From contig NC_063170.1 of the NCBI RefSeq assembly GCF_023159225.1, positions 26,252,301 through 26,316,300 of the forward strand: a stretch of 64,000 nt of DNA. The letters run 5' to 3'. The position numbers were made by a program, and so were the translations under genes. The stretch is from Perognathus longimembris pacificus. Its lineage: Eukaryota; Chordata; Mammalia; Rodentia; Heteromyidae. This document shows positions 10,143 through 20,382 of this stretch, in pieces (the first letter of the stretch is position 1; every line of letters begins with the position of its first letter). Below the pieces are notes generated by a model. The model was not told the DNA's origin, did not search any database, and saw only the letters and a program-made list of their open reading frames with translations.

Positions 10143-10431
10143 GGGGCTGTGATGTACCTCAGTGGTAGAGCATGTGCTTAGAGTGTAGGAGGCCGAGGTT
10201 CCCTCCCAGCATGATTTTTTTCCCTTTCTGGCACTGAGGCCTGGGAGCTGACCCTTTCACTTTTTTGCTCAAGGCTGGCACTCTATCACTTCTGCCCTTC
10301 TGGCTTTCTGCTGGTTAACTGGAGAGGGAGTTTCCTAGACTTTCCTGTCTGGACTGGCTTCAAACTGAGATCTCAGGATCTCAGCCTACTAAGTAGTTAG
10401 TATTACAGGCATGAGCCATCGGTGCCTGGTG
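10143..10431. mobile_element. ID-like SINE (+) abutting a B1-Geo (-)
   Basis: 10143-10215: GGGGCTGTGATGTACCTCAG and GAGCATGTGCTTAG, the ID layout. 10216-10431: reverse B1-Geo ending ACAGGCATGAGCCATC. Confidence 0.7.
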
Positions 10432-11344
10432 GAGGGAGGGGGAGGCAATTAATTACAACAAAATGAAATGATCCAGAAAGAGTTCTGTGTGTTCACCAAA
10501 CCATCTTTAACATGCAAAAATGTGTATAACACCTCCTAGACCCTCACTGAATGAATAATTGTAGAAAGAACCAGTGAATTCCCTCCGGAGCCTCCCTTGT
10601 CACACACAGCCCCTCTGCATGGCTGTGCTAGTGCCAGTGAGATATTTTTCTGGCGACTAAAGAAGGGGAACTCAATGTCCTGACTGCTGTGCAGAGCAAG
10701 TGAGCAGTGGTAAGCAGCGGCCGCTTGCACAGAACTAGCATGCAGTTGGATGCTCCCATTTAAGTCTTTGCTGTTTTTCGGCACTGCAGCTGCATCCCCC
10801 TCCAGACATCTGTCTGTGTAGACAGGAACCCCAGTAGTTACTTGGGATACTACCTAGGTGATCCCAGCCCCATATGCTCATCAGGTTCCTGGATTAATTC
10901 TCAGATCTGCTCAAAGGAAGTCAGACATGGGAGTGAACATCACTCTTGAGTAGATGCCGATAGAGATCACCAAGCAGCCAATTCATACTGCATGTCATCC
11001 GAAAAGAAAATCAATTGTAAACATCAGATAAAATATGACAGGCTTTTAAAGAACGTCTTTTACAAGCAATGTACTTCATTGGGGAGAGAGTGGACAGCCG
11101 GGTGTAGACCTCATGGCTAGCCATGTCAGTGAGCTCTGTCCTTTTTAGTGGCTGTACCAGCTCTGGCACCACAGATGTGAGGTGCCGAGACTGGAGAGTG
11201 CCTGCAGGGGAGGCTGCTGGCAGCTGGGAAGCTGGGCAGAGAGGATCCCACCCTGGAGGGTAGCACCTCACAGTTGCTGGAACTCCTTCTGCACTGAGAA
11301 CCAGGATGCCACTGCTCAGGCCTGCTGGAATTTTCCTGGGGACC
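10432..11344. other. intergenic sequence, nothing recognised
   Basis: Unique sequence; no ORF with a recognisable domain. Confidence 0.4.
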
Positions 11345-11410
11345 TTGGGCAGGCCCTCACCTCCTTTGGACTGTTCCTTCAAAATGGGGCTAATCAGACT
11401 CACTTCAGGG
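11345..11410 (+). mobile_element. MIR SINE relic
   Basis: CTTGGGCAGGCCCTCACCTC, then CAAAATGGGGCTAATCAGAC, in MIR order. Confidence 0.5.
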
Positions 11411-11451
11411 GAGACTCAGCTAGGCAGAGGACAGGGTTAAGACACAAGGAA

Positions 11452-11682
11452 GCCAGGTATCAGTGAGTTACCACCTATAATCCTAGCTACTCAGGAAACT
11501 GAGGCCCGAGGAGCACAGCTCAAAACCTGCCGAGGCAGGTCATTTAGACTCTAATCTCTGAATACCCACCAAAAAGCTGGAAGTGGAATTGTGGCTCAAG
11601 TGGTAGAGTGCCAGCCTTGAACAAAAATGCTCAAGGACAGCACCCAAGCCTGAGTTCAAGCCCCAGTAGCAACACAAACACA
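11452..11682 (+). mobile_element. B1-Geo SINE
   Basis: ATAATCCTAGCTACTCAGGA; GTGGCTCAAGTGGTAGAGTG; ends in an ACACAC tail. Confidence 0.85.
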
Positions 11683-11751
11683 CACACACACAGAGGCACA
11701 CACATAGACACTTTGAAATGAATATTGTGTTTATATATATGTACATATGTA

Positions 11752-11855
11752 AGGCAGGGTTTTGCTGCATAGCCCAGGCTGACCTCAAGCTTAAGATCTT
11801 CCTGTCTCAACCAATCAAGTGCTGGGATAACAGGTTTGTGCCACCACTCCCGGTT
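11752..11855 (-). mobile_element. B1 SINE monomer
   Basis: GGGTTTTGCTGCATAGCCCA, then AGTGCTGGGATAACAGG, then GCCACCACTCCCGG: classical B1 reverse complement without Geo. Confidence 0.8.
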
Positions 11856-11870
11856 AAAAACTGAGTTTTG

Positions 11871-12078
11871 GGGCTGGGGGTATGGCCTAATGGCAAGAGT
11901 ACTTGTCTTGTATATATGAGGCCCTGGGTTCAATTCCCCAGCATCACATATACAGAAAAAACGGCCAGAAGTGGCGCTGTGGCTCAAGTGGCAGAGTGCT
12001 ATCCTTGAGCAAAAAGAAGCCAGGGACAGTGCTCAGGCAGTGAGTCCAAGCCCCAGGACTGGCCAAAAACAAAAAACA
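11871..12078 (+). mobile_element. IDL-Geo SINE with 15-bp target duplication
   Basis: Full-length young-looking copy with A-rich CAAAAAA tail. AAAAACTGAGTTTTG at 11856-11870 and 12079-12093. Confidence 0.95.
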
Positions 12079-12311
12079 AAAAACTGAGTTTTGCAGGCTT
12101 TAGCCCTTGTTTTGGTAGAGCATCTCCCTTGACTCTGTGGTCACTTTGCATGAAAACACTTTGTTTTGGTTTTGGTTTTGGTTCCTGCCTTGGAGCTTGA
12201 ACTCAGGCCTGGGCACTGTTCTTGAGGGTTTTTTGCTTTTTGCTGAAGACTAGTACTCTACCACTTGAGCCACAGCTCTACATCTGGCTTTCTTGGTGCT
12301 TAATTGAAGAC

Positions 12312-13082
12312 TGTAATATGGAGGTCAGATCTGGCCAGCGAAAGAGGGCAGAAGCTGGCTCCATCTCCAATATCTCCCCAGCCCCCCTTCTCAGAGGCTA
12401 GGGAAGATTCTCACTATAAACAATAGTGCCCCTCCCCAGCCCCCCCCCCACCAGTTCTTGATGGGTGTGCCTGGATTCCTACAGAATTGGAAGCCCCACC
12501 TCCAGGTAATGGGAGTTCCTAAACCCCAAGAGACAGGGTAGGCACTTAGCCTATAGGTTACTGAACCTGTCTGTCAAGTGCTCTCAGGCACCCTTAGGCC
12601 ATGCCACATGTTTGAGCCTTGTGTCTGTTGTCCCCATGGCATCCCAATTCAGCTTTCCATTGGAGCTGAATTGGTTTGTTGGAATCCTCCGGAAGTAAGT
12701 CTCTGTGCCACTGTCCTGTTCTGTGTTACATGTTTTCTTTTTCTTTTCTTTTTTTTTTTTTTTGCCAGTCCTGGGCTTGGACTCAGGGCCTGAGTACTTT
12801 CCCTGGCTACTTTTTGCTCAAGGCTAGCACTCTGCCACTTGAGCCAGAGGGCCCCTTCTGGCCATTTTCCATATATATGGTGCTGGGGAATCGAACCCAA
12901 GGCTTCATGTATACAAGGCAAGCTCTCTTGCCACTAGGCCATATTCCCAGCCACTGTGTTACATGTTTTTCTGAAATCTGGGACCAGTCCATCCGGAACG
13001 TCCCCAATAAACTTGAGACTGTCTCTGAGTGGTGGACTCTTGGAGTGATAGGGGATCGCCCCCTCCATCGGACGCCATTACA
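12312..13082 (+). mobile_element. solo LTR of an endogenous retrovirus (non-coding relic)
   Basis: Starts TGTAATATGG and ends GCCATTACA, giving 6-base inverted ends TGTAAT/ATTACA. AATAAA at 13006-13011 lies about 70 bases from the right end, as in an R-U5 region, which sets + orientation. Without the SINE inside it is about 555 bases. It sits within a B1-Geo; flanks AAGAC and GAGAT could be a decayed 5-bp duplication. No viral coding sequence or second LTR is present. The family is not identified. Confidence 0.7.
12737..12953 (-). mobile_element. IDL-Geo SINE inside the solo LTR
   Basis: Full copy with perfect 16-bp duplication CTGTGTTACATGTTTT at 12721-12736 and 12954-12969. It is the youngest layer of a three-deep nest. 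Confidence 0.95.
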
Positions 13083-13190
13083 GAGATAAGAGTCTCACAG
13101 ACTTTCCTGCCTGGGCTGGCTTCAAATTTTGATCCTCGGATCTCAGCCTCTTGAGTAGCTAGGATTACAGGTGTGATCCACTAGCACCTG

Positions 13191-13583
13191 TAAAACTTTG
13201 GTTTCTTAAGGTCTACACTGCAGAGGAAATGAATGAGGACTGCTAAATCCAATACCCACCTAGTGCCCTGAGATTCTTTTTCCTGTGGAAACCCCAGGGT
13301 TCTGCCCTTCCACTGGAGCAGATGCTGACCTTCAAGCTGCTGGCTTGACCCACCAGCCAAGCCTCAGATCCAGGCTCCTCTATGTCCCACCCCTTTTTGC
13401 AGATGATTGACAGAGTGGTGTGATCTACTCAGGTACTTCACTGGTGGCGGTACTGGCTGACACGAGAGGTCTTGTTGAACCAACTGGAACAGAGTCCAAT
13501 TCAATGGGGTCATACAAGAGGCCTCTGATTGAGGACTGGGGCGGGTGGGGAACTGTTTGTTCCAGGTGGCTTCCAGTGCCATT
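13191..13583. other. intergenic sequence, nothing recognised
   Basis: Unique stretch between SINEs. Confidence 0.4.
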
Positions 13584-13599
13584 AAGAGCCAGTGGATAG

Positions 13600-13802
13600 G
13601 CTGGAAATGTGGCTTAATAGTAGAGTGCTTGCATAGTATGCAAGCCCTGAGTTCAATTCCTCAGTACCATATACACAGAAAAAGCCAGAAGTGGTGCTGT
13701 GGCTCACATGGTAGAGTGCTAGCCTTGAGCAAAAGAAGCTCAGGGACAGTGCACAGGCCCTGAGTTCAAGCCCCAGGACTGGCAAAAAAAAAAAAAAAAA
13801 AA
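13600..13802 (+). mobile_element. IDL-Geo SINE with target duplication
   Basis: Duplication AAGAGCCAGTGGATAG (13584-13599) against AAGAACCAGTGGATAG (13803-13818), one mismatch. A20-class tail. Confidence 0.92.
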
Positions 13803-13818
13803 AAGAACCAGTGGATAG

Positions 13819-13896
13819 GGCTGGTAATGGAACTAACTCAGAAGTAGAGAACTTGCCAACTTGCCTAAGCTCCAAGCACCAAAACAAACAAAAAGA
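13819..13896 (+). mobile_element. ID-like SINE fragment
   Basis: GGCTGGTAATGGAACTAACT, AAGCTCCAAGCACC and a CAAACAAAAAG tail, the ID layout, diverged. Confidence 0.5.
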
Positions 13897-14096
13897 CCCA
13901 GTGGAAACTTTCTGGAGAATGACACTGACCTTCAACAAACTTATTTGGCATCTATTTTTCCATTTTTCCCAGGGAAGTAGGTAGAACAGGTGCTCTTTCT
14001 GTATGAAAGGGAAGGAAACTACCTGGACGATCTGGTTGCCATGGCCCTTGCCCTCCTTCCACACACACTTGGGGCCTCATGCTTGCTTGGGTAGCA

Positions 14097-14176
14097 CCAT
14101 ACCACTTGAGCCACAACTCCACTTCCAGCTTTGTGGCAGTTAATTGGAGATAAGAGTCTCATGGGCTTTTCTGGAG
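14097..14176 (-). mobile_element. B1-Geo SINE fragment
   Basis: CCACTTGAGCCACAACTCCA to GGAGATAAGAGTCTCATGGG; both ends missing. Confidence 0.7.
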
Positions 14177-14349
14177 ACAGCCACAGTCCCCACCAAGCTC
14201 GGTCGCGTATCTCTCACTGGATACATGGGTGTCCAGTGCAGCGCTGGGCACACTGTAGGTAACTCTATGTGGACAGCAAGCTGGTGCCCACAGAACCAAA
14301 TGAAAGCTCACTGGAAATTGTGCCTCCAAGGGAGAAAAACAGCTCTGAA

Positions 14350-14505
14350 ATCCAGGTACTGGCTAAGATCTGAGGATGGCAGTTTACAGCCAGACTGGAC
14401 AGGAAAGTCTGAGGCTCTTAGCATAAACTAACCACCAAAAAGCCAGAGGTAGAAATGTGGCCTAAGCCTTGAGTACAAGTCCAGAACATAAAAATAAAAC
14501 CAGCA
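14350..14505 (+). mobile_element. diverged B1-Geo SINE
   Basis: CTAAGATCTGAGGATGGCAG, AACTAACCACCAAAAAGCCA, AAGCCTTGAGTACAAGTCC; partial Geo. Confidence 0.6.
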
Positions 14506-14894
14506 CAAAGCAAACAAACAACAACAACCGGTCCTGGAATTAAAAAGGCAAATTAAAGCCACAGTCCTTCCAGGCAACCTTGGATGGGAAAATTAGTCTG
14601 CTGGTTCCAGTTCTTTCTTTAGGAAGGCTTCTCTGGCAGGTGGAACTGGGAATACTCAGGGCCTAGCTTCTGTCTGGAGCTGCTCAACTTCAGTGGGGAC
14701 CCTTGTCCTGCATACCCCTCACTAGTGTCTGGCCCTTGAGGCCTTTCCCCTGAGCCTGGGGCCTGTGGGATCTGCATGGAAACACCTCATTTGCGTGCTG
14801 CTGTCTGGCTAAGACAACCCCAGTTGCTGGCGAGCTCCTGGGACAGCGGCCCTTCCTGGGTGGGCTCCCGCCTGCCCAGCCCAAGGGCGTCTTG

Positions 14895-15125
14895 CAAAGC
14901 TATAAATTGAGTAAATTGAAAATGTTACTGAGGGCTGGAGATAAAAGAGAGAGCTGGGTGTCTCCATGAATAAAACATGGGAGGGAGGCCATTTCTTGGA
15001 AAAATAGAGAGAATAAATTGCAGTGGATCAATTTTATCTAATTTCTTGGCCGAGCTTCTGACATGCAAATGAACGTGCTCATAATTTATGAGTGAGCTAT
15101 AGAGATTTCCAGAGGGAGGCATGCT
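14895..15125 (+). promoter_or_regulatory. candidate conserved non-coding element (octamer-containing)
   Basis: Unique AT-rich stretch in a 1-kb SINE-free gap (14506-15537). It contains a perfect octamer ATGCAAAT (15063-15070), CTCATAATTTATGAG (15078-15092, arms CTCAT/ATGAG), TTTTATCTAATTT (GATA-like) and GTCTCCATGAATAAA. Enhancer function is inferred only. Confidence 0.35.
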
Positions 15126-15537
15126 GGCTTCTGGGGAGGAAGGAGGGCACAGCCAAGGATTGAGTGAAAGTCCGCTAGGCTTTTGCTCCTTAATACCTAA
15201 AGATGGAGAAGCCTCTCGGGGAAGGTAAGAGCCAGAGCAGAGAACGTTCTATATCCCTGGGCCTTAGGGCCAATTCTGTGGTCAGCTACTCTGTGTTCCA
15301 GTTGCCCTGCTGGCCAGGCCCAACCAGTGGGCATAGCAAGGCTATAAGGCCTTTGGTCCACTGACTCCATCTCCCATCCTGTCCTTTGATAAAGTCTGGG
15401 TCTTGTGTGGGGTCTGAAACCATGCAGTTGTGCTGACTCCTGGAGGTGGCACATGACCCAGTCCTATCTACCTACATGTTTCCTTTGGCCAGAGCAAGGG
15501 TTGTAAAAAGTTGGAATTTGTTATTAACCTAAAAACA

Positions 15538-15674
15538 AAATTGTCAGGTGGAAATGGCTCATATCTGTGATCCTAGATACTCAGGAGGCTAAAATTTAAG
15601 AATTGCAGTTTGAAGTCAGCCTGGGCAGAAAAGTTCATGAGACTCTCATCTTCAATAAACTACTAAAAGAAAAA
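15538..15674 (+). mobile_element. B1-type monomer of a B1-Geo, Geo missing
   Basis: AATGGCTCATATCTGTGATC to CAATAAACTACTAAAAG, followed directly by an IDL-Geo; the right monomer is absent. Confidence 0.7.
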
Positions 15675-15675
15675 G

Positions 15676-15896
15676 TCAGGGCTGGGAATGTGGCTTAGTG
15701 GTAGAGTGCTTGCCTAGCATGTGTGAAGATTTACTGTCTTACTAGGCAATCCTGGGTTTGATTCCTCAGTACGACATAAACAGAAAAAGCTGGAAGTAGT
15801 GCTGTAGCTCAAGTGGTACAGTGCTATCCTTGAGCAAAAGAAATTCAGGGACAGGGCACAGGCCCCAGGACTGGCACCAAAAAAAGAAAAAAAAAC
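15676..15896 (+). mobile_element. IDL-Geo SINE
   Basis: GGGCTGGGAATGTGGCTTAG to CCAGGACTGGCACC with an A-rich tail. It has a 20-base local insertion near 15728-15750 compared with other copies. Confidence 0.88.
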
Positions 15897-15897
15897 G

Positions 15898-16195
15898 AGC
15901 CAGATGCTGGTGGCTCATGCCTGTAACAATTCCAGCTACTTAAAAGATTGAGTACCAAGGAAGTGGCTCTGTTGCTCAAAGTGGTAGGGACAGAGCCCAG
16001 GCCCTGAGTGCTTAAAAAAGAATACTGAAAGATTGAGTTTCAAAGCCCACTTGCACAAAAAAGTCTGAGATTCCGTGTCCAATTAACCAGTAAATAACTG
16101 GGCAGAAGACATGGCTCAACTGGTAGAGCACTAGTCATGAGCAAGAATGCCAAGCAAAAGCACAAGTCTGTGAGTTCAAGCCCCAGTGCTACACT
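15898..16195 (+). mobile_element. B1-Geo SINE interrupted by a solo Geo monomer
   Basis: GCTGGTGGCTCATGCCTGTA to AAAGATTGAG at 15952, then TTTCAAAGCCCACTTG to AAGCCCCAGTGCTAC after the insertion. Confidence 0.75.
15954..16027 (+). mobile_element. solo Geo monomer flanked by 11-bp duplication
   Basis: 74 bases with GGAAGTGGCTCTGTTGCTCA, AAGTGGTAGGGACAG and CCCAGGCCCTGAGTGC plus an A-rich end, flanked by AAAGATTGAGT at 15943-15953 and 16028-16038. It lacks any left monomer and the middle of Geo. Confidence 0.6.
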
Positions 16196-16476
16196 TCAGG
16201 ATTTACCCTCACTTAAAAGATTGAGATATCATCTTGTTCAGGCTTAGATTTTGATTAGCAATGATTTGTCTAGAATCAGTATCTCCTGGCCCTTTGAGAC
16301 AGAGCTCCAATTTGCCACAGACTCTTCTACACTTTATTGCCCTTTTGACTGAGAAGCCAAAGGTAAGTTCCCTTTGGTTATTAGATTTGCATGGTTGTTT
16401 TCCTTCAGTGGACTTAACAAGAATGTGAAATACCTCTTGTCCTTGTGACTTTACAAACGAGAAAATTAGAGGGACT
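16196..16476. other. intergenic sequence, nothing recognised
   Basis: Unique sequence up to the L1 target site. Confidence 0.4.
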
Positions 16477-16491
16477 CAGAGAAAAAGTTTT

Positions 16492-17707
16492 TTTATTAAT
16501 TTATTTATTAATTAAACAAAGATTTTTTGACAAGGTGTTGTGCAAAAAGGGTACAGTTACATAGTAGGGCAGTGTGTACATTTCTTGTGATATCTTACAC
16601 TCTGTTTTTCTTTCCCTTCCTGACAGGCAGACATATATATAATACCCAATGTACCAAGAACATATACAGTAGCCACGTGGCCTACGCCAAAGAAAATTCG
16701 CCTAGGGCTTTAAATGTAATGTTGACATTAGACAATATGTCGACAGTAGTCTTATATGAACATACATACATAGCTTTTGAGCTATTGTATTCCACTGAGA
16801 GGTCAATTTTTGACCCTTATATGTTGAGTAGTTGTTTGGTTTTAGTTATACAATGTTGGGTCGCTGACCCAATCCTGTGGGAAATACCATTTGACAAGCA
16901 GTTTTTGGTTTCATGGACCTGGTCTCTACTGTCTCTCCGTCACCCCATCTTAACAGTCATATACCAGGGAGATCATGCCCCTTTGTTTTCTGTGTTCTGG
17001 TTTTGTCTTGCTCAACATTATTTGTTCAAGTTCTGACCATTTCCCTGCGAATAACAATATTTCACCATTCCTAATCGCTATGTAGTATTCCATTGTGTAT
17101 AGGTACCATATTTTTTGGATCCATTCATCTGTGGAGGGGCATCTGGGTTGTTTCCATATTTTGGCTATTGTGAATTGTGCCGTGATAAACATGGAAGTAC
17201 AAATGTCTTTTTGATATCTTGGGACCTGCTGTTCAGGATAGATGCCTAGGAGTGGTATGGCTGGGTCATAGGGTAGGTCTATATTGAGCTTTTTGAGAAA
17301 CCTCCATACTGTTCTCCAAAGTGGTTGTACTAATTTGCACTCCCACCAACAATGGAGAAGGGTTCCTCTTTCCCCGTACCCGCTCCAGCATTTGTTGTTG
17401 CCTGAGTTCAGAGTATAGGCCATTCTAACTGGAGTGAGGTGGTATCTCAGGGTTGTTTTTATTTTCATTTCCTATACTACCAGGGATGTTGAACATTTCC
17501 TCATATGTTTCTTTGCCATTTTTATCTCTTCTCTTGTGACGTCTCTCTTTAGCTCCGTTGCCCATTTCCTAATTGGTTTATTGGGCTTGGAGGGGCTTAG
17601 TTTTTTAAGTTCTCTGTAGATGACAGATTTAAGCCTTTGTCTGTTGCTGTGCTGGTAAAGATCCTTTCCCATATGGTTGGCTGTCTTTCTATTTTGGTGG
17701 CTATGTC
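16492..17707 (-). mobile_element. 5'-truncated L1 (ORF2 C-terminus and 3' UTR) with 15-bp duplication
   Basis: The minus strand encodes the last ~240 residues of L1 ORF2p. Recognisable stretches are [54 protein letters not shown] and [14 protein letters not shown]. The cysteine/CCHC-bearing tail is present but reverse transcriptase and endonuclease are lost. An in-frame TAG at 17474-17472 interrupts it. The 3' UTR runs to an A-rich end at 16492. Flanking duplication CAGAGAAAAAGTTTT at 16477-16491 and 17708-17722. It is dead on arrival through truncation. Confidence 0.93.
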
Positions 17708-17722
17708 CAGAGAAAAAGTTTT

Positions 17723-18087
17723 AAAAGGCAGGGGCTCTACCACTTGAGCAAGTACTAGGTCTCATTCCTAGGAATCAAGCTCCCTGATGCAGGCACCTAC
17801 TGCTTGCTGTTGTCAGCTCAGTCACTGTGGAGAGAATTAATGGGTCCAGGCATCTGACCCAGAAGGGCTTGGAAGAGCTTAGGCAGGGGAGGGCTGCCTG
17901 GAAGGTTTCATGCTATAGAGGCCAGCAGAAGGGAGCAACATGTAGCCAGTTCTCTGGCATGGAGTACAGATGAGGCATTACCACTTTCCTTAAGCTTCAA
18001 GTCCAGCAAAGGTCCCATAGCAAGAGATGAGTGTCCCTTCCTCATACCCAGGGCACCCTGTGGCAACAGCAAGAATCAAAACAGCCT
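17723..18087. other. intergenic sequence, nothing recognised
   Basis: Unique sequence between the L1 and a SINE. Confidence 0.4.
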
Positions 18088-18364
18088 GGAAGCTAGACAT
18101 GGATGTCTCACACCTATAATCCTAGCTACTTAGGAGGCTGAGATCTGAGGATTTTGGTTTAAAACCAGCCCGGGCAGAAAAGTCCATGAGACTCTTCTCT
18201 CCAATTAACAAGCAAAGAGTTAGTAGTGGAGCTGTGGCTCAATTGGTAGAGTACCATCCTCGAGAGAAAAAGCCAAGTGAGAGCATGAGACTCCAAGTTC
18301 ATGCCCCAATACTGGTGCATGAGTGCACGTGCATGTGAACACGTGCACACACATACACACACAG
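18088..18364 (+). mobile_element. B1-Geo SINE with alternating TG/AC tail
   Basis: ACACCTATAATCCTAGCTAC to AGTTCATGCCCCAATACTGG, then GTGCACGTGCATGTGAACAC and ACACAC at 18320-18364. Confidence 0.82.
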
Positions 18365-18411
18365 AGAAATAAATTAACTAATTAAAAAAAACTCCTTGTA
18401 ATGTTAGACCT

Positions 18412-18475
18412 GGAAGGGAAACTGAGGCTCAGAGAGGGATTTAGCTGGCCCAGATCACAACAAATAGACTCAGAG
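18412..18475 (-). mobile_element. MIR SINE relic
   Basis: GGGAAACTGAGGCTCAGAGA, the MIR core in reverse. Confidence 0.5.
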
Positions 18476-19139
18476 GTACCTGCCCTTGGGGCTTCTGAAC
18501 ACCCAGGAGACACAGGCACCCTTGATTCTGAGTCTCCAGGGAATTGAAAAACCAATAGAGAAATGTCCAGAGTTTCAAAACCTGTGGTGTATTTTAACTT
18601 CTCACATTAAAAAAAAATCCCTAATACTTTAACGCATTCAAAAATTATCATGTGATACAATTGAACACCTCAGAAGACAAACACAATATTTAGGAAAAAA
18701 TGAGCCATTCAAATGTCCTTCGGGGTGGCTATAATGAACGGCTGTCTTCCATACTACTCTTTCAGTAACTCTCCGTGGCTGGCAGTGTTGGCCCACTTCA
18801 AGCCTGAAGTTGTGGCAAAGGTCATGTGACTTCCAAGCCACCTGGCTGGAATAGGCTAGGACATGCTTTCCACTGAGAGAGTGACTAGTTAATCCATCCC
18901 TTGGAGCTGGAAGTGTACATGGAGCTCAGTCCTACCGAATGCTGGCAGCCAGGTTTACTTGCAGGGCTGAGGCCCAACTCCAGGGCTCCCACTTTGTGTA
19001 CCTCATCCTCCCTCCCCTCCATAAGCTCATCTCTCAGGCAGGGTGCAGAATGCTTGGCTAGGAAGGTCTATCCCTTGAAAGCAGAAATGGGATTTTTCTT
19101 CCTAAATCCATTCCTTGGGGGAAGTCTTCAAAGACAATT
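18476..19139. other. intergenic sequence, nothing recognised
   Basis: Unique sequence; no coding signal. Confidence 0.4.
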
Positions 19140-19300
19140 CTTGTAATTTCCCATTATAAAATTTTATGTGCAATTACAAACAATGAACTGTGAACATTAA
19201 TTGGGCAGACTGGGAGATTTTCTGTCTTTAAATCACAGACTATTTAAAATCCTTCCAAACCACAAGAAAATGGCCTGAGAAAAATGAGCTTCCAGAGGAG
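19140..19300 (+). promoter_or_regulatory. candidate conserved non-coding element
   Basis: AT-rich unique block in a 1-kb SINE-free gap. It has TTTTATGTGCAATTACAAA, ACAATGAAC (SOX-like), ATTAATTGGGC (homeodomain-like) and TTTAAATCACAGAC. Inferred only from texture. Confidence 0.25.
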
Positions 19301-19492
19301 GTGCGAGCAGCAGCTACCCTTGCAGTAACCCCACCCCCGTCACTGCATCTCCACTCTGTGTGCAACAGATCTGCAAGCTGCTGCTATCATGTGCATCAGG
19401 CTTCTTGGGATTCCCTACATGCCTGTTTGGGGTGGATAATGGCCTTCTCCCTACCTGCACATAGTAGGTCTGCACCCATATATCACCTGCCC

Positions 19493-19548
19493 ACCCATCC
19501 ATCCATCCATCCATCCATCCAACCATCCAACCATCCATCCATCCAAAG
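19493..19548. repeat. (CATC)n microsatellite
   Basis: ATCCATCCATCC units with AACC interruptions. Confidence 0.95.
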
Positions 19549-19667
19549 ATCCAAAGATGTCAAGTACTCAAGAAAAAGAGACAAATAACCCCCTGGATAC
19601 ATTCACATGCTCAAATGGTACAGTTTGGATAAAATTGGTTTAAAATATAGTATTAAAATATATTTTA

Positions 19668-19908
19668 CAGCCATGAGCCAGTGGCTCACACCTAGCTACT
19701 CAGGAGGCTGAAATCTGAAGATCATGATTCAAAGCCAGCCTGGGAAGGAAAGTATCAAAACTCTTATCTCCAATAAATTACAAAAAAAATAAAAATGCAA
19801 GAAGCAGAGTTGTGGTTCAAGCAATACAGCACTACCCTTGAGCAAAAGAAGCTCAGGAACAGTGCCCAGGCCCTGAGCTCAAGCCTAAGGACTGGCGCGA
19901 GCGTGCGT

Positions 19909-19943
<35 letters not shown>
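19668..19943 (+). mobile_element. B1-Geo SINE with (AC)n tail
   Basis: Dimer at 19668-19896, then GCGCGAGCGTGCGTGCGC and (AC)18 up to 19943. Confidence 0.85.
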
Positions 19944-19947
<4 letters not shown>

Positions 19948-20207
19948 TAGTCAGGCACTGGTGGTTCATGCCTGTAATCCTAGCTACTCAGGGGACTGAG
20001 ATTTGAAGATGGAGGTTCAAAGCCAGCCCAGGCAGGAAAGTCTATGAGACTCTTATCTCCAGCTTACCACTAGAAAACTGGAAGTAGAGCTATGTCTCAA
20101 AATGGTAGAGTCCTAGCCTTGAGCAGAAAAGCTCAAGGACAGAATCGAGGCCCTTGAGATGAAGCCTCATGGCCAACAAAATAACTAAATAAATAAACAA
20201 AAATAAT
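19948..20207 (+). mobile_element. B1-Geo SINE
   Basis: CAGGCACTGGTGGTTCATGC to GAAGCCTCATGGCC with a (TAAA)n-type tail. Confidence 0.88.
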
Positions 20208-20382
20208 AAATCTTACCTATTTCTTACTACTTTTAAAAGCTAAGCACCAAAAGGCAATCATCGTTTGTGGAATCTAAGAGGAATCAGAAATAGAGAAAAG
20301 TGGAATCAGAAATAGAGATATTGGGGCTTGAGCTCAAAGCTTCCTCCTGGAGCAACACCAGAACCCTTTTTTGCTTTAGTAG

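Larger units (their letters stand above)
12160..13190 (-). mobile_element. B1-Geo SINE split by a solo LTR
   Basis: Geo half at 12160-12311 (GGAGCTTGAACTCAGGCCTG to GTGCTTAATTGAAGAC) and B1 half at 13083-13190 (GAGATAAGAGTCTCACAGAC to GATTACAGGTGTGATCCACT). Together they make one SINE with 771 foreign bases in the middle. Confidence 0.8.

Noticed and set aside
16527..17036. 169-codon + strand frame
   Set aside because: It is antisense to an L1 3' UTR and ORF2 end.
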